DNA of 64,000 bases from Sepiola atlantica. Taxonomy: Eukaryota > Mollusca > Cephalopoda > Sepiida > Sepiolidae. The notes beneath the pieces were generated by a model. It was not told the origin of the DNA. It was given only the letters and a program-made list of their open reading frames with translations, and did not search any database. The position numbers were made by a program, and so were the translations under genes. Each line of letters opens with the position of its first letter. The first letter of the stretch is position 1. This document shows positions 33,603-46,844 of this stretch, piece after piece. The stretch spans positions 37,137,983-37,201,982 of the forward strand of contig OY744522.1 of NCBI GenBank assembly GCA_963556195.1, written 5' to 3'.

Positions 33603-34862
33603 CAAATTTGTTAAAATTCATAAAAAAATACGCTAAACAAATGTTTTAATAAATAAGTTTTTAATTTGTTTTTTTCAAGGACAAAATACACTCGAGGATA
33701 AGGGTTAATGAGTTGGAATTATTATTTTTTTTTTTTTTATCACGTGAACTTGGTTTTTGAAGGTGAATCCCGCGGTATATGTAGGAATTTATATTATTCG
33801 ATGAAATTTCAAATTAAATTCATTTTATCACAAAGAAACAAACAAACAAAACAAAAAAACAGGTTCAATCTATTTTAATCTTGAACCCTATTATTATAGT
33901 TATTTTAGTTTAAAAACACCCTTTAAATGAAAATATATATTCTTTTGTTTTATTATTCGCTTTGTCGTGTCACTATCTCTGCATAAAGAGGTCGATTTTT
34001 TTTTCTTGTTTTCTCGGCTCAATAACAAAATGACCGGTCACGACAAGGTTTCGAATTTAGATGACAGTTTAAAAAGAATATACAAAAATAAAATTTAAGA
34101 AAATGAAACTTTCAAATAAGTTTGTATTCTGTGAAGATCTTTTAAAACAAAGTGTGCCCCCCCCCCTCCTTATCGGTTGACCTGAATTTAATTATGAATG
34201 AACGCGCGTATCACGAGTCAACCGTAGGCCGGTGCGTGGGTGGAGAATGGTTTTTGATCTAAGCTTACTTTTCACAGAACTGCTAACCTAATTAACAAGA
34301 CAACCAGCTAGTTTATAATGATTGAATTAAATATATCGTATTTTATTTTCAAGAATTGAAAAGAAAGAGTGGCGAGTGTTTTATAAAAGAAAAAAAATCC
34401 GGAGATTTTGAGTAAAGAAATGTCACTTCTTCAAGAAATACTGTTTTTCTTCGTTATGGACCATAATACTCGACTTTCGTCTGTGAGTGTTAATTCTATC
34501 GAGAAATTACATTCAAATGGCCAGTTTAAAGGCTTCGAAATCACTTTCGAATGTCCCACGCCCACGTGGCGACCATTATCAAGAAAAACAATCTCTCAAA
34601 ATCGGAACAAAACCGAATAAAGACAGCGGATCTGTAACAAAAGGCTCGATATCCTATTAGAACTATATCGATAATAAATGATAATAAATTGTACTTAGCG
34701 TCACAGTATTCCCCGATCATTATAAGTATACTCTAACGTCAGGTACATTTCTGATGATTGGTAATACCGTGAAACTGCAGTAAAGTGTTAACCTAAGTAC
34801 AGTACACTTTATCATTTATCCCTATAAATTTATCCATATAAATATATGTTTATATATTTGTA
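33501..34862. other. AT-rich spacer
   Basis: T27 run near 33568, C9 near 34157, and a copy of the dispersed segment AGAAATTACATTCAAATGG...AATCACTTTCGAATG at 34505-34555. No gene recognised. Confidence 0.5.
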
Positions 34863-35515
34863 TGAAGTACAGGATTCACTCCTAAATAAATTAACCGATC
34901 ATTATGAATTTTGGGCATTTTTAACGACATCTAACAGAACCAAAGAGGTTAAAAAACAAAGACAAATAGACAACAAATAAATGTTACCAAAGGCAAGATA
35001 AGTTACTCTTCTAATAACCTGATAAGTTTATTTGTGTTTAAAAAAAAAAAAAATTATCCAGGTTAGTAGAAGAGTAACTTATCTTGCCTTTCGTAACATT
35101 TATTTATTAAAATTTTTTTTTTTTTAACCCTTTTTTCGTTTTTACGTTCTGTTAACTGTCGTTATAAATGCCCGACTTTTGGAACACAGGTGTTTGTTGT
35201 AGTAATGTAGGCTATATTTAGTTCCTTTAGATTTGTAAAAGGAGCTGGAAGCCCTTCCTGAAAATTCCGATACCTCCGATGTTTTTGAAATTTTAACAAT
35301 AGGTATTAGACATAAATTGATATTCTCCAAATTTATGTTTGTTTGGAGGGAACATAATATGGGTACAACCTTCCAATTTGAAAATGCTTATTTGCATTGA
35401 ATTTAATCCATAGTCATAAGACACCAATTAAGCAAGATTCCCTCAATTTCAATTTCTTTTTAAGACCCCTTTCAGCTTAAGCCTTAAAACTTTAGACATT
35501 TTCTAGAATCGGAAT
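34863..35515. repeat. Dispersed repeat M, copy interrupted by a MITE
   Basis: Left part to 34912 (TACAGGATTCACTCCTAAAT ... CGATCATTATGAAT) and right part from about 35205 (GGCTATATTTAGTTCC ... AGACCCCTTTCAGCTTAAG) match 27405-27745 in order; the intervening DNA is the next entry. Confidence 0.75.
34913..35173. mobile_element. Hairpin MITE family C
   Basis: Inverted arms: GGGCATTTTTAACGACATCT...ACAGAAC against the inverse at 35146-35173, and TGTTACCAAAGGCAAGATAA then GTTACTCTTCTA against the inverse at 35065-35100. The flanks GAATTTT and GACTTTT may be an imperfect duplication. Related arms occur in the 18.2-19.9 kb complex and a fragment at 22.6 kb. Confidence 0.8.
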
Positions 35516-36714
35516 CATGTAATTGATTTTGATAGAAATTAGAATAGGAATTTTAAATATAAGTATCATAATATCTTAATATTGCTATCATAATATCTTT
35601 TATTTTAATCTTTGTAAGGCGACGTAAAAGTGGTGTAAAATTTCTGTTTTGGCAATCCATTTTACCCGTCCTGGGACGGGTATTTTATTTATATTATAAG
35701 CATACACTTTTTCTTTTCATTTTTTTTTTTTTTTTTTTTACAAAAATTGTGCAAATTTTCAGCTCTAAAATATAGGCTTGCCTATAATGGAAAACAACGT
35801 AAACCTTGGAAGTGAGTTTGAGGCCTTTAAACTGTCAATTCGAAGTTACTTTCTAGTCAATTAATGGTTATGGGCGAAAGTCTTGTTATCAGATTTATTA
35901 AAATAAAAAAATATACCATTTCGCTCCATCGTTTTTGATGGAACGGGTACTCTAGTTTTCATTTTTTTTTTTTTTTTTTTTTTTCGATTTGAAATACTTA
36001 AATTCAATCCATTCCACTTTTCCTAGTCTGATCAAGATTAATGACGGCCTCAAAGAAGTAATAGTTTTATTCATTTATTAATCTCCACCCACGAACGACA
36101 TATCAGTTCGGTGATTGCTGGAACACCAGTTTCTAAAGTGCTTTTTCTTCCATTGTCTTTTTACCTTTGGAAAAAGGAAGTTTTGTATGTGTCGAGTAGT
36201 GGTTATTGTTCACTTGCTTATTCTCTCCCTCTCTATCTGTGATAATTGTTTGAATTGAGAAGATAGTTCAAAATGGTCACCCAGATAAACATAAAAAAAA
36301 ACTGAATTTATGCAAAGTAGAGTACTTGGTTTCCATAGCTACAAAGATGACTATTTTTGTGGATAAATCAAACTGTCAGATCGTAAGTTTTTGTTAAAGA
36401 TGGAGAGAGAAAGATCATGCAGAATCCATTTTCAAAACTTAGAGACAAATCAGTTGTCGTCTGCTTGTTCAAAGAAAACTGTATTAATTCTTGCTTTTAC
36501 TGCGTCGAGTTTGGATGAATTATCTCTATCTTCGTATTGGCAATGTTATGGTCGTGCTTACTAAGGGACAAGCACAATTATTCCAATGTTTCGGTTACAA
36601 AAACGCAATTCTGGGAGGGAGAAAATTTGTGTGTCTAACCTGAACATTCTTTTAACTGTTGATCTGTAGGTGTAAGACATTTTTTGCCTGTATGCCAATG
36701 TTATGGAGTTAGAG
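35516..36714. other. AT-rich spacer
   Basis: T runs near 35720 and 35960. The short motif TTACTTTCTAGTCAATTA at 35845 belongs to the dispersed segment also seen at 22.47 kb. No gene seen. Confidence 0.5.
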
Positions 36715-36895
36715 GTTTTAGGAGTCTGAGTTAGACTCGTAAGGATGCTAGGAGTCCGAGTCGGATTTTTAATCTCTGAAGAATCCAGTCTGAATACTGA
36801 AAATCTTTAAAATAAGGAGTCTGTCAGATACTTTAGAATTCCCAGGGTCTGACTTTATACCTTCTGACTCTGCAACCCTGACGTATGCACGCATA
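36715..36895. repeat. Dispersed repeat L, copy 2
   Basis: GGAGTCTGAGTTAGACTCGT, AATCTCTGAAGAATCCAGTC, AAAATAAGGAGTCTG and TTATACCTTCTGACTCTGCA, in the order of copy 1. Confidence 0.75.
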
Positions 36896-38419
36896 CGTTG
36901 TCCATTGTTAATATCTGAGCAAAACCAAAGGAATATTTGAAATCAGCAGGTTCATGTGGATGTGTTAGCCTGGTTTTAATATACATAATTAAAAAAAAAA
37001 AAAAAGAAGCTACTTTATTTTTTAAAGTTCAAGCTTATACCAAACTATAACTCTTAACCGGAAATAAACTTTGGCATTAACATAGTCACTACAGCAAATT
37101 ATTTAAAACCACATATGAGGGTGGAATCATTTTTATTGATAGATCCACATGAAACTTGTCACAAGTTCTTTGTTTCTTCATGGTAAACCATAATAGCACA
37201 TTTTCACTATTTGGATAAATTATTTAAAAAAAAATGTCATTGTTTACTAATGTTTTATTGTTGTAGGTACTCCCTGGGCAAAGCCAGTTACCCCCCCTCC
37301 CCTACTATTGAATACAATACTACAGTAGCAACATCATTTAGAACAATTTAAAGAAAAACGACAGCTGCATTTTTCAAAAACATTAACGTTATGACGTCAG
37401 ATTATTGGCAATATCTTTAACACTAGTCTTATAAAAGAGTTAGGGTTTCTTTATTCGTTGGCAAACAAGTTTTGAAATAATCTCTTGTCATAGGTCTGTT
37501 TCAGGTCACAGTCTGCGATTTCTGAGTCTTCTATCTTCAGCGAAATCTAGTCAAAAATGCATATTCTCATGCTCGTCATTTTCTCAGCTTGCAGACATGT
37601 ATTCGTCATTGACCTCCTGTCCGACTCTGTTCATCAACCTTCCATCAATTGGCTATCTATTTTTCGATTTGTCCTTGACTTCCAAGAACATCAAATATAT
37701 TGCATTAATTGTTATTAATAATTCTATTGTAAGAATGACGAATCCATGCAGCCTGTGGCGCTATAAATTTAGGGCGTTTCGATAAAGTTAAGTATCATAA
37801 ACAAGTCTAGTTTAGAGTGTGAAAACTTGTAAATATGGTGAAATTCCCTTGAATTTCAACTTGTGATGTCTCGTTTTGGATTATTTTGAAAAAAATGTAA
37901 TCTTTTCTTTTTATAAATGTAAAATTTATTCCCTTCTGTAATTAGTTTTTGTTTTTCCTCAGGTTACTTCAAGTAAGGTTACTATTTTCGATGATGGGCG
38001 ATTTTTATTTTTCGATGTTGGTGTTTTTTCCAATTTGGTTTGCGTGATATTGTATCTCTATGCATATAAACATAGTCATATCTTAAAGAAAAAGGCGCTC
38101 ATTATTATGGTGGGCTTAATATAGGGTTTTAAGTTGTCTTGCACAAAAAAAAAAAAAATCAAAGTTGCAAATTTTAATGAATGACATTTTTACCCTAGTA
38201 TTATCGAATTGTTTCTATCTGGTCCAAATCTAAGTTTTTATTTTTATTTTTATTTTTTTAATTTATTTTTTTTTTTATTTTTTTATTTTTATTTTTTTTT
38301 TAAATTTTTAATTTTTAATTTTATTTTATTTTTTTATTTAGTTACATTAAAATAGAAACTTTACTCTTGGTTTCTAATGTGCTATGAATCCTTCAAGATC
38401 CACTGTGTTAGCTTTTTTT
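36896..38419. other. AT-rich spacer
   Basis: A run near 36991, and (T/A)-only low complexity at 38235-38340. Short frames without motifs. No RNA gene seen. Confidence 0.5.
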
Positions 38420-38885
38420 TGTTTCATTTTACTTCAGTCGAAGTTCTCAGAAATCAAGGGGGGCCCCCTTCCTGGAGTTAACACTTGATCTCTATATAAG
38501 ATACATAAAAAATCTTCATCTGTAGATAAAGATGAATTTTGTCCGAGGGAATACACCTGCCTAAATAACTTCTCCTTTACTTCTCAAACGTTGAGTTAGT
38601 AAAGAAGTTAAGAACATTAATTTCTCTCTCCCCCATTGACGTTAACTATGTTGTAATATATCTTTCTTGTGGTCTCTTGGTCTTACCGGATTCCAGGACA
38701 AGAATTCATCTAGTCTGGTGGAGTATCCAGCTAAATGTTGTTATTTGAGGTAACATCACTAGGAGAAGGTGCACACTTCCTTGTAGGGTGAAGTATCCTC
38801 ATGTCAGGTTGTCCTTACAAACCCTTGTACAGAGAGACCGAAGACACTCGAGGATTGTGTCTAGTAGGTAATTCAAACTTCCTTA
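38420..38885 (+). repeat. 530-bp repeat family F, single copy
   Basis: CAGTCGAAGTTCTCAGAAAT, GTTAGTAAAGAAGTTAAGAA, TTGTGGTCTCTTGGTCTTAC, CGGATTCCAGGACAAGAATT and ACACTCGAGGATTGTGTCTA match the tandem copies at 59.7-60.4 kb. A block of about 60 bp present there (near 60045-60105) is missing here. Confidence 0.85.
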
Positions 38886-40014
38886 GCTGTTGAAAGGATA
38901 AGATTCCAACAATAGTCAAATTGTGCTTTTGTCATTTTTGCACATTTTTTTTCAAGGGGTACTAAGATTTTGGCCAATGTTTAGGCTGGTTTGATCTAAT
39001 AATTATTGCTTCCATTATGATTAATTTTCATTGTTATATTTCTAAGGATTATTCACTGGTTTTAGTTATACACTATAAAAATTGGCTTCTGATGATGGCA
39101 AATATTCCAATTTCCAACAAACTGAACAGTCTTAATTTTATGGGTAATTGGGCCACCAAAATAAATTTGGTATCATTATTCTTTTGCAAAGATCTGTGAG
39201 GTCACATTAAAAGTTTTTAGATAGAATGAAAATAAAATTTTCGTTTTAGATACTTGAAATTTAATCGCAAACTGGAAAGTCTGAGTATAATGTTAAATAT
39301 TGTTTTTTGCATGGTTGTAGTAATAAAGCTACGAGGTGGAAATTATTTTATCAGGGTTTTGTGAATTAGAACCAATACAGAAATGGGTTACCGTACCTAC
39401 ATTAGCTAAGCGATTGCCTAGAGTGCTCAATTCTTTTACTAAGGGCTATGCTTTATGCTTATTGGCAGCTGTTAAATCAATATTCCTTGATTGAGTTTTG
39501 ATGTCACCCTGACTTCTAATTTCCATATAATGCAATTGTTATCTTCCATTTAAGGCCTCAGGCAATAAATTTTAATTTTATTTTTATTTGCTATTTAAAA
39601 AAAAAAAATTTTTTTTTTTTTTTTTTTAGAATATTCAAGTCCTTCAACAGTTCAAGTTGTATAAAAAGGGTTTTATGTTCTTAAGTGCAAACATTGACTT
39701 TAAATGAATGACTTTCGCCTTTTTATTTGTTAAACTGCAGATAATTAAAACAACGTCAAGTCAATGTTGTCGATAAGCCAAACTTCTATTAGAAATTTAA
39801 CACGCAAAGTGAGCACTCTACCATTGTGCCTTTTTATTTTTTTTATTTGTAATTAATCCTTTTTGCCATCCCCCCTTTTTTTTTTTTTTAAAGATAAAAC
39901 TATCTTAATTCAACCTTAAAAAATAACCACCAAAAAATCCTTGCAACACAAATAGTATTAATGAAACTAGCCAAAATATGCGAACACAGAGCATATTTTT
40001 GCTAGTATATATAA
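38886..40014. other. AT-rich spacer
   Basis: A/T homopolymers at 39600-39630 and 39880. No gene recognised. Confidence 0.5.
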
Positions 40015-40255
40015 AGTGTTGAGTTTGGAGGAAGTAATGCATGGGAGGATGGTATCATGACCACAGAATAGATACTGCCCCCCCCTCTCACTCCAAAAGG
40101 AGTAGGTAATACCTGGGAGGATGTTATAACAGAAACTACATTAACTCCCTTCCCTGAATTGAGCATTAAAAGATAGTACATTAATAAAAGTAATAGTATA
40201 GTTTCGGCTTCAGATACTAAACCTCCATTATTAATAGACATTAATAAACATATTA
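40015..40255 (-). repeat. Two degenerate satellite monomers plus tail
   Basis: GGGAGGATGGTATCATGACC with ACAGAATAGATACTG (first), ACCTGGGAGGATGTTATAAC with AGAAACTACA (second), then the tail AGTAATAGTATAGTTTCGGC. This shows monomer and tail together away from the big array. Confidence 0.7.
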
Positions 40256-42789
40256 AATTCTGTTAATTTCATCTGATAGTTTCATAAAATGCTATCTTAC
40301 TTCCTTTTTTTTTTTTTTTTTTTTTTTTCTTTAACTCTTATTTCTGAATTACACTTTAAGATGTTTCATGCTATTGCTGTTCGTAATCTAAGCTTGCATC
40401 TTGTTCTAAAAGCTACTCTATTAGCGAAATCATTCAATTAATTATACTATTAATCAATTGAATTCTATTAATAATAATAATAATAATAGTAATAATAATA
40501 GACAGTTTAAAATAAATCTGCTTTGATAATAACCTTCCAGATTGATGAGAAATATTAAAAACAAAATGTCGACCATAGTTAGAAATATCATTAATTACTT
40601 TGAAAGTTTCCATTAAATCAGTTTCTCTCTGGTAAAGTAGTTAATCCTAATTCTTCCGATCTTTTACACTTTTTTATGTTGGGCCTCTATTCTTTGTATG
40701 TCTTAGAAAATATATAAATATGTAGACAACGCTTCTCTAGAAAGTGAAATGTTTATTAACGTGGAATTGGCATGCCATATTAAAGTTCATTTGGAGATGT
40801 AAAGTGATTTTTACTAATACCCTTAAAATGTCATGTAAGGTGGACTAGGCTATCGATCCTGGGCCAGACAACAAGTCTGAGAATTAAGGGGAAACTCTGA
40901 AATATATCTGTGATCAGATAAATTCAGATACGTAGCACACTTGTTGGATATTCTTGTGATCGTTTTTGTGATTGTGAGAGTCTGCCACGTGGTAACTGGG
41001 TCTGAGTTGTCATCTTATTTTTCCTTTGTGCTTGGAAGCTGTCCTGGGATGAATGGATAAACACAAACGATTTGGAACATTTGATTTCAGTACATGTCGA
41101 AAACATAAGTCCTGATTGGGGTTGTCGAAAATTTCTGCAACATTTTGATTGTTGTTTCCTTATCTACGTAGCTATAATAGACGGAGACGCCCCCCTTTGC
41201 ATGCAGCCCTCCCTGGCTTGCCATTGCCGTTCACCAATGTCGCCCTCCTTACTTTCTAACACATGGAGCACTAAAACAACAATCACTTGCCTGGCAGAGA
41301 GTGGGTCTTATTCCCACAATTATCAATGATAATCCAATGCATCTGTTATGCCATCTGATAACCAGACAAGCCTCTATTATTCTTGATGAAAAGTTCTGTC
41401 AACTTATTTTCAATACGCCGCTTATAATACAAAATGCAGTATGCAAAATAATTTTGTAAAAAAAAATAATCTGAGACAATTTTTCTATTTTTTATTTATT
41501 TACTTTTTTAAATTAAAAAAAATTTTTTTTTTAAAGCATTAAATTTTTAAACGAATTTAAAAATAAAAAATGATGTAGCGTTCATAAACAGACCTATTTT
41601 CTTCCTCCGAAAAATGTCCCCATGGAGTGAGCTGGTCACACACTGATCATTCAGCCTGCAGGGCGCATTGATTTCTTCTGTCGGCTGAAGAACTACTTCA
41701 GCCCCTTTGGGAATCACAGGCGGTCCCCAGAGAGACCCCCCCCCCGGCAAGCAACTAGGAAGCACTTTCACCCTCTCTCTCCTGCCCCTGTCCACTGGAC
41801 GCTCACATCAAATGCTACTTTCGCCTGAAGATAGTTGCTGCAGACCTCAGACAGCTCTAAGAACTCTTAATTTTCGTTTCCCTCTCTCGGACACTGTCCA
41901 AGTTTCTTTCTACCTATACCAAATGGTATAGGTAATCTTTGTGATTAAACCCTTTTTGTTGTCGTTATAAAGAGGCTTTATTATTTAATTTCGTGTCTGA
42001 AACATAAGATAGACAACGTCCCCTTCTTTACAGTGGGATGGAGGTATTTCAAAAGGGAGAGGCATAAAAAACAAATGAATAAATAATGGTAAGTAGGTCC
42101 TGTGAATTTCAGGGAGCATTTCTTGTCTTATTTCAAAATAAAAGGTGTTTTAACTATGTTCGGAATTTGTTTATACATAGGACATTTTGCAGCAAAAACC
42201 TAATTAGACATTAACAAACAATATTTCAATTAGGTGTCTATTGTCAGTTGGAGATTGGGAACAAAAAAGGTATTTCTCTGCCCCTCCCCCACCCCGCAAA
42301 AAAAAACAAAAACATCCGAAAATTAAGACTTTTGCATTTTAGAACGTCGAGAACGAGTATTCTGCAAAGTTTCGTTTAAAATTACTCGTTTTCAATACAT
42401 TTATTTATTATTAAAAGGTTTCGTAAATAAAATTAAAAAAAGCACTCTACATATAAAAAAAAAACTAAATATATAATATATACCCCCCCCCCCCCAATAT
42501 AAATATTAACATGTTTTAAAAGAAAATAAATGTATATTTCTGACGCTTCGATGTTTCGTCTGTTTATTAAAAAGTTTTGTAAAAGGTCAACCGGAAGAGA
42601 CCGGTGAAGAAGAAACGGCGTTCCTTTCGCTATATGATTGATGTGGGATCTTTATTCCCTGTATGGTCCCTTTTGACTTCACAAACTAACTCAAACTTAA
42701 GTTGTCGTACCCAGAACAGGAATGCTTTTAGCAGTGCTCTGGAGGTCTGTTTTATTTTTTGTTCCCTTATTTAAAATGTAAGTAAAAGT
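40256..42789. other. Spacer with simple repeats
   Basis: T25 run near 40305, (AAT)n near 40470-40500, C9 near 41743 and C14 at 42484. Frames at 41072-41329 (plus) and 41547-41795 (minus) lack motifs. No gene claimed. Confidence 0.5.
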
Positions 42790-43300
42790 GGTACTCTTAT
42801 AGCTAATGCACTGTTTCTGTGACTTCGCGTCGTCAACGTTCGGGCAGGTTACGGAAGCGCCCGAGAGTTGACGAGGCGAAAACTGCCAAACGCTAATTGA
42901 AGACTGGCAGCTGATAAATTACGACGAAGATGATCAAACTAAAATACATATATACAAATAAAGAACGGACAAACCATAGCTAAACAACTGTTAGTAATTA
43001 GATGTTTATTTTTGTTCTTTTTGGTTAAATGAACCATTGTTAATCAAATGTTTTTAAATAAAATGTTATTTTGTTTGTGCACCGGAAAGTTTTTTTACAT
43101 TTTTTTTTCTTGTTAACATAAACACCGAAACAACTGTTTAAGGAAATTTTTGTTTTCTTATCTTAACAAAATCAAACTGTTTATAAACAAATGTTTCTTG
43201 GTTAATAGTTTCGTCAACTCTCGGGCGGTTCTGAGATCTGCCCGAACTTTGACGACGCGAAGTCACAGAAACATGATGCATCAGCTATAAGAGTTATACA
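42790..43300. mobile_element. Foldback MITE with about 100-bp arms
   Basis: Left arm CTCTTATAGCTAATGCACTG, TTTCTGTGACTTCGCGTCGT and CGCCCGAGAGTTGACGA is matched inverted at 43205-43295. The left end is GGTACTC; the right end is less clear. The core CGCCCGAGAGTTGACGAG is shared with the 23.71-kb element. Confidence 0.75.
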
Positions 43301-43424
43301 GTCGCTTTTAGCAGTAATGTATAAAAAAACATTACTGCTCAAACTTAAATTCTGTCAAACTTCCACTCTTTCGAAAATGTCTCTGGTGTTAAATTTGAAA
43401 ACTTCTTATAAAAATATATAATAT

Positions 43425-43830
43425 ATTCCATGAAAAATGCCAGTATACTGAAATCATATGCCCTTAATAGAGTTAAGATGAAAATTCATATACACTAAAT
43501 GTACAAAAGCAAAGGAATTCCCAAATTTTTACACTTTTATTGTCATTAAGGGTATGACTACATATCAACCAAACCATTTCATTATTACATCACTACAGTA
43601 TAAATCTCTATGCATGAGTGGATGAAGTGTGAGGTGCGCTGAAAAAAAAATTCCTACCAGTAAAATACATAGCCCTGTTGTGCTCGCATACCCTTAATGA
43701 CAATAAAAGTGTAAAAATTTGGGAATTTCCGTACTTTTGTACATTTAGTGTATATGAATTTTCATATTAACCCTATAAAGGGCATATGATTTCAGTATAC
43801 TGGCATTTATCATGGAATGTCACTACTTTT
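43425..43830. mobile_element. Foldback element with about 130-bp arms
   Basis: Left arm AATGCCAGTATACTGAAATC ... CACTAAATGTACAAAAG ... TGTCATTAAGGGTATG is repeated inverted from 43690 to 43825 with few differences. The centre of about 130 bp is unique. No coding frame. Confidence 0.85.
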
Positions 43831-44714
43831 GTAAAGGCTATGCCTCAATACAATGGTAATTTTTAAGGTTTTTTGGAATTTTCTGGAAAACTAAGGTATA
43901 TGGTAAACTGAAATTAAAATGTCATCAACTAGACTCTAGAACCTCTATCTCTGCCAAAAATCAGCTGAATCCATCAAATAGTTGATGAGATACAGGGTGG
44001 CACATACGTACGTACACACGGATAACATGATTTCATGATTGAACTTTTTGGATCTCTGGGTTGCCTTGACTAATGATGCTGAAATTCTACACACTTATAG
44101 AACCTATCAAATAAAAAATTTGTGCAAAGTTTTAATTAATTTGGTTTATTGGTTTTTGAGTTATGATTGATCAAAGAAATAAGATTTCCAGCATAGGCCA
44201 TCCTTGAAGTCTATTAAGGGATAGAGCGCTCTCGTGCCTCCCTTGATTAACTGAATGCTAGAAATGTTATTAAAATTGCGTCATTCTGATTTTTGGAGAT
44301 TTACTTCCCCTTCCCCGCCCTCTCATTTTGCACACTTGTTTACAATGACTAATCTACCAGTAGGGGGCCCTACATATCATAGATTGGAAGGGGGCGGCCA
44401 TGTGCCCCTCACGTTGAAATTGGGCGTATACAACACATAATAGTTAATCTTATTTCTTTATGCTTTGTCTTTTTTTTTTTTTTTTTTTTTCTTTTGTCTT
44501 ATTTATTTAACATTTTCATTTCTGGTGTCTATTTTTATAGTGGATGTGAGATTTCTGCGGGTTTTAAATTTCGGTATTTATGATAAAAACACAAATATTT
44601 CCTTTAATGTTTTTGGTATTGTTCCAGGTGACCTCATTATTATTGGCACTGCCACCAGACAACCAAAACCCTGCTGTTTCATTTTAGTGTATGTGTTTCT
44701 CTCTCTCTCCCTCC
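43831..44714. other. Spacer
   Basis: No motif-bearing frame. T26 run near 44470. Confidence 0.5.
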
Positions 44715-44769
<55 letters not shown>

Positions 44770-44775
44770 ATATAA
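44715..44775. repeat. (TA)n microsatellite
   Basis: TA tract with one TT interruption. Confidence 0.95.
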
Positions 44776-44779
44776 ATAA

Positions 44780-45075
44780 AAAAGGAAAGCCAAAAACTAT
44801 TTGTGTTCATCAACGTTTTGTCTTTATTGTAGACTTCCCCAGGATGAAGAAAAATGCAGAAAAAAAATCGGTTATTAATTTTGATTTGCCTGAAAACGTT
44901 GGAGTTTCGGCATGGCTGTGAATGAAAAAGACAAAAATGAAAAAAGGCGATTTTAGTTAACCCGTTATCATAAAAATTAATTACTCCCAGCTGTCATCCT
45001 GAAGAAGTCTACAATAAAGAAGAAACGTTGATGAATACATAAATAATATAGTTTTTGGCTTTCCTTTTTCATTTT
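44780..45075. mobile_element. Foldback family G, complete copy
   Basis: AAAGGAAAGCCAAAAACTAT ... ATCAACGTTTTGTCTTTATT at the left is inverted at 44998-45070. It is flanked by TA-rich tracts on both sides (44.72 and 45.11 kb), as is the half copy at 27.19 kb. Confidence 0.8.
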
Positions 45076-45112
45076 CCATTACGTCGGATCATTTTATTCC
45101 CATTTTTATTCA

Positions 45113-45132
45113 TATATATATATATATATATA
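45113..45132. repeat. (TA)n microsatellite
   Basis: Short TA tract. Confidence 0.9.
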
Positions 45133-46842
45133 AAGCAAAGTTGTGTGTCGTGGCATCACAGTTAAATGGTTGATTTAAGAGTCAAACTAAGCGCAGATTT
45201 GGAATCGGCAAGTTTTCGCCAATGTCAGAAGTTCTTGAACCTTTTTCTAAAACTCATTGTTCAAAATTAAAGTACGTAAAAATAACATTCAGAAACAAAT
45301 GGTCCAACATTTTTAACGCCCCCCCTTTTAGCCGACCAAACAACTACATATCGTTTACTTTGAAGAGAAAACATTTATGCTTTTTGAATATAAAACAAAA
45401 GATTAAAACATTTGATAAATGTTCACTAATATATTTCTACTTTAATAAAAAAAAAAAAAAATAATAATTTTTTTATTTAATGTTTGTTTATTTTAACCAA
45501 TTGAATTATTTTAGATCCATGAGGCGAGATCCCTATGCTGACCTCATAAACACTTTAAGTAGGTTTCAATATTTTATGCCAATGGTTTGAGAATCTCACA
45601 CTAGACAATTATTTTTTTTAATTATTTTTTTTAAATATATTTTTTTATTTATTTATTTTTTTGCTATGGCTTCTAGTCATTTCCTACAGGATATTGATCA
45701 TCATAAACGTGAATAATAAAAAAAAATTGAAAAATATTTAATCCTTTCTTCGTATCTTGGCTATAAAATTCAATAAAACTTATATAATACACACACACTC
45801 ATTTTTTTTTGTCTCCTTCAAAAGAGTTTGTCACTTTGTTTATTGATTAATTTGCTAGATAGGTTTTCTAACACGGGGGGGGGGAGGGGGGGACAACAAT
45901 TATGACTACCTGTTTTATGAGTCACACTCAATCAGTTGGTGAATGACTTGAATCAAAGTAGTCAACCCTGTTTGTCTCATTAAATTGTAATAACGTCATT
46001 TCGTATTGCTTTCTTTATAATCAAATTTTGACATGCACAACTACTCTAGGTCCGAGTGGATCTGAGAATAATGGAAACTAAGAAATTATTCCTCGTTCCT
46101 TCAAAGCTCCCAAGGTCAAATAACAAGTCTGCTTTAAAAAAATAAACATCTTTTTTTATACACTTTTAAAAAGTTGCAATGTTTGAATGAATTATTTTTA
46201 CATGTGCAATTGGCACTGAACATTTCAACGCAATTGTTGAACAAAACTCTTGTCAATATCTAAAGCATTTGATGTCAGTATTTGACTGATGTCCGACCAA
46301 CGTGAAAAAGCTCTAAAATTGATCGCACATGAGCTCAATGAAAGCTTATTTTTGAAACCAACATTCATAGATCTAAACGTTTTCGTAATGTCAGAATAAC
46401 GACCGGGCTCACACTGTAGTGCCGTGGGACACCTGCCGAACTAGACTCCTTCACTACAAGTTCAAGAGCCCTTATTGCCATTGATTTGGACATTATTATT
46501 TTCAATCATTGAGTGTTGCCTTTTCAAGTTTCGGACAGCCAATCCATATAAGGTACAAACACGTGTGAATAGTGTACCAAGCAATGCCTGTGTGAGAAAT
46601 TATTTATAATGACGAAAGATCTTGCGCATGACCAATCTCTCTAACTTCGCACCATGGGTATTTGTCTAAAAAGAACAAGTAACCATCTTTAGATTCCCAT
46701 GAAGTCACAAGTTTTTATCTGAGTTTCTTTCTCCTAGGGAAATGCTGTAACAGCTAGGGGAATTCCCACTCTCAGTAGACTAACCATGTGCCTGGACACT
46801 AATTCAGAAATTTCCATGTTCCTGCGCATACATATATATATA
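45133..46842. other. Spacer
   Basis: G-rich run at 45877-45891 and A/T low complexity at 45605-45660. No gene, tRNA or snRNA recognised. Confidence 0.5.
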
Positions 46843-46844
46843 TA

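Noticed and set aside
37557..37724. Short frame with a hydrophobic start (MHILMLVIFSAC)
   Set aside because: About 54 codons, no clear cleavage site or motif, AT-rich context; chance is likely.
40020..40130. U1 snRNA-like reading of ACCTGGGAGGATGGTATCAT
   Set aside because: The word resembles the U1 5' region (ACCTGG...GATACCATGATCAC), but it adjoins a U2-like core on the opposite strand and is equally explained as altered U2 hairpin sequence; too short to separate the two.
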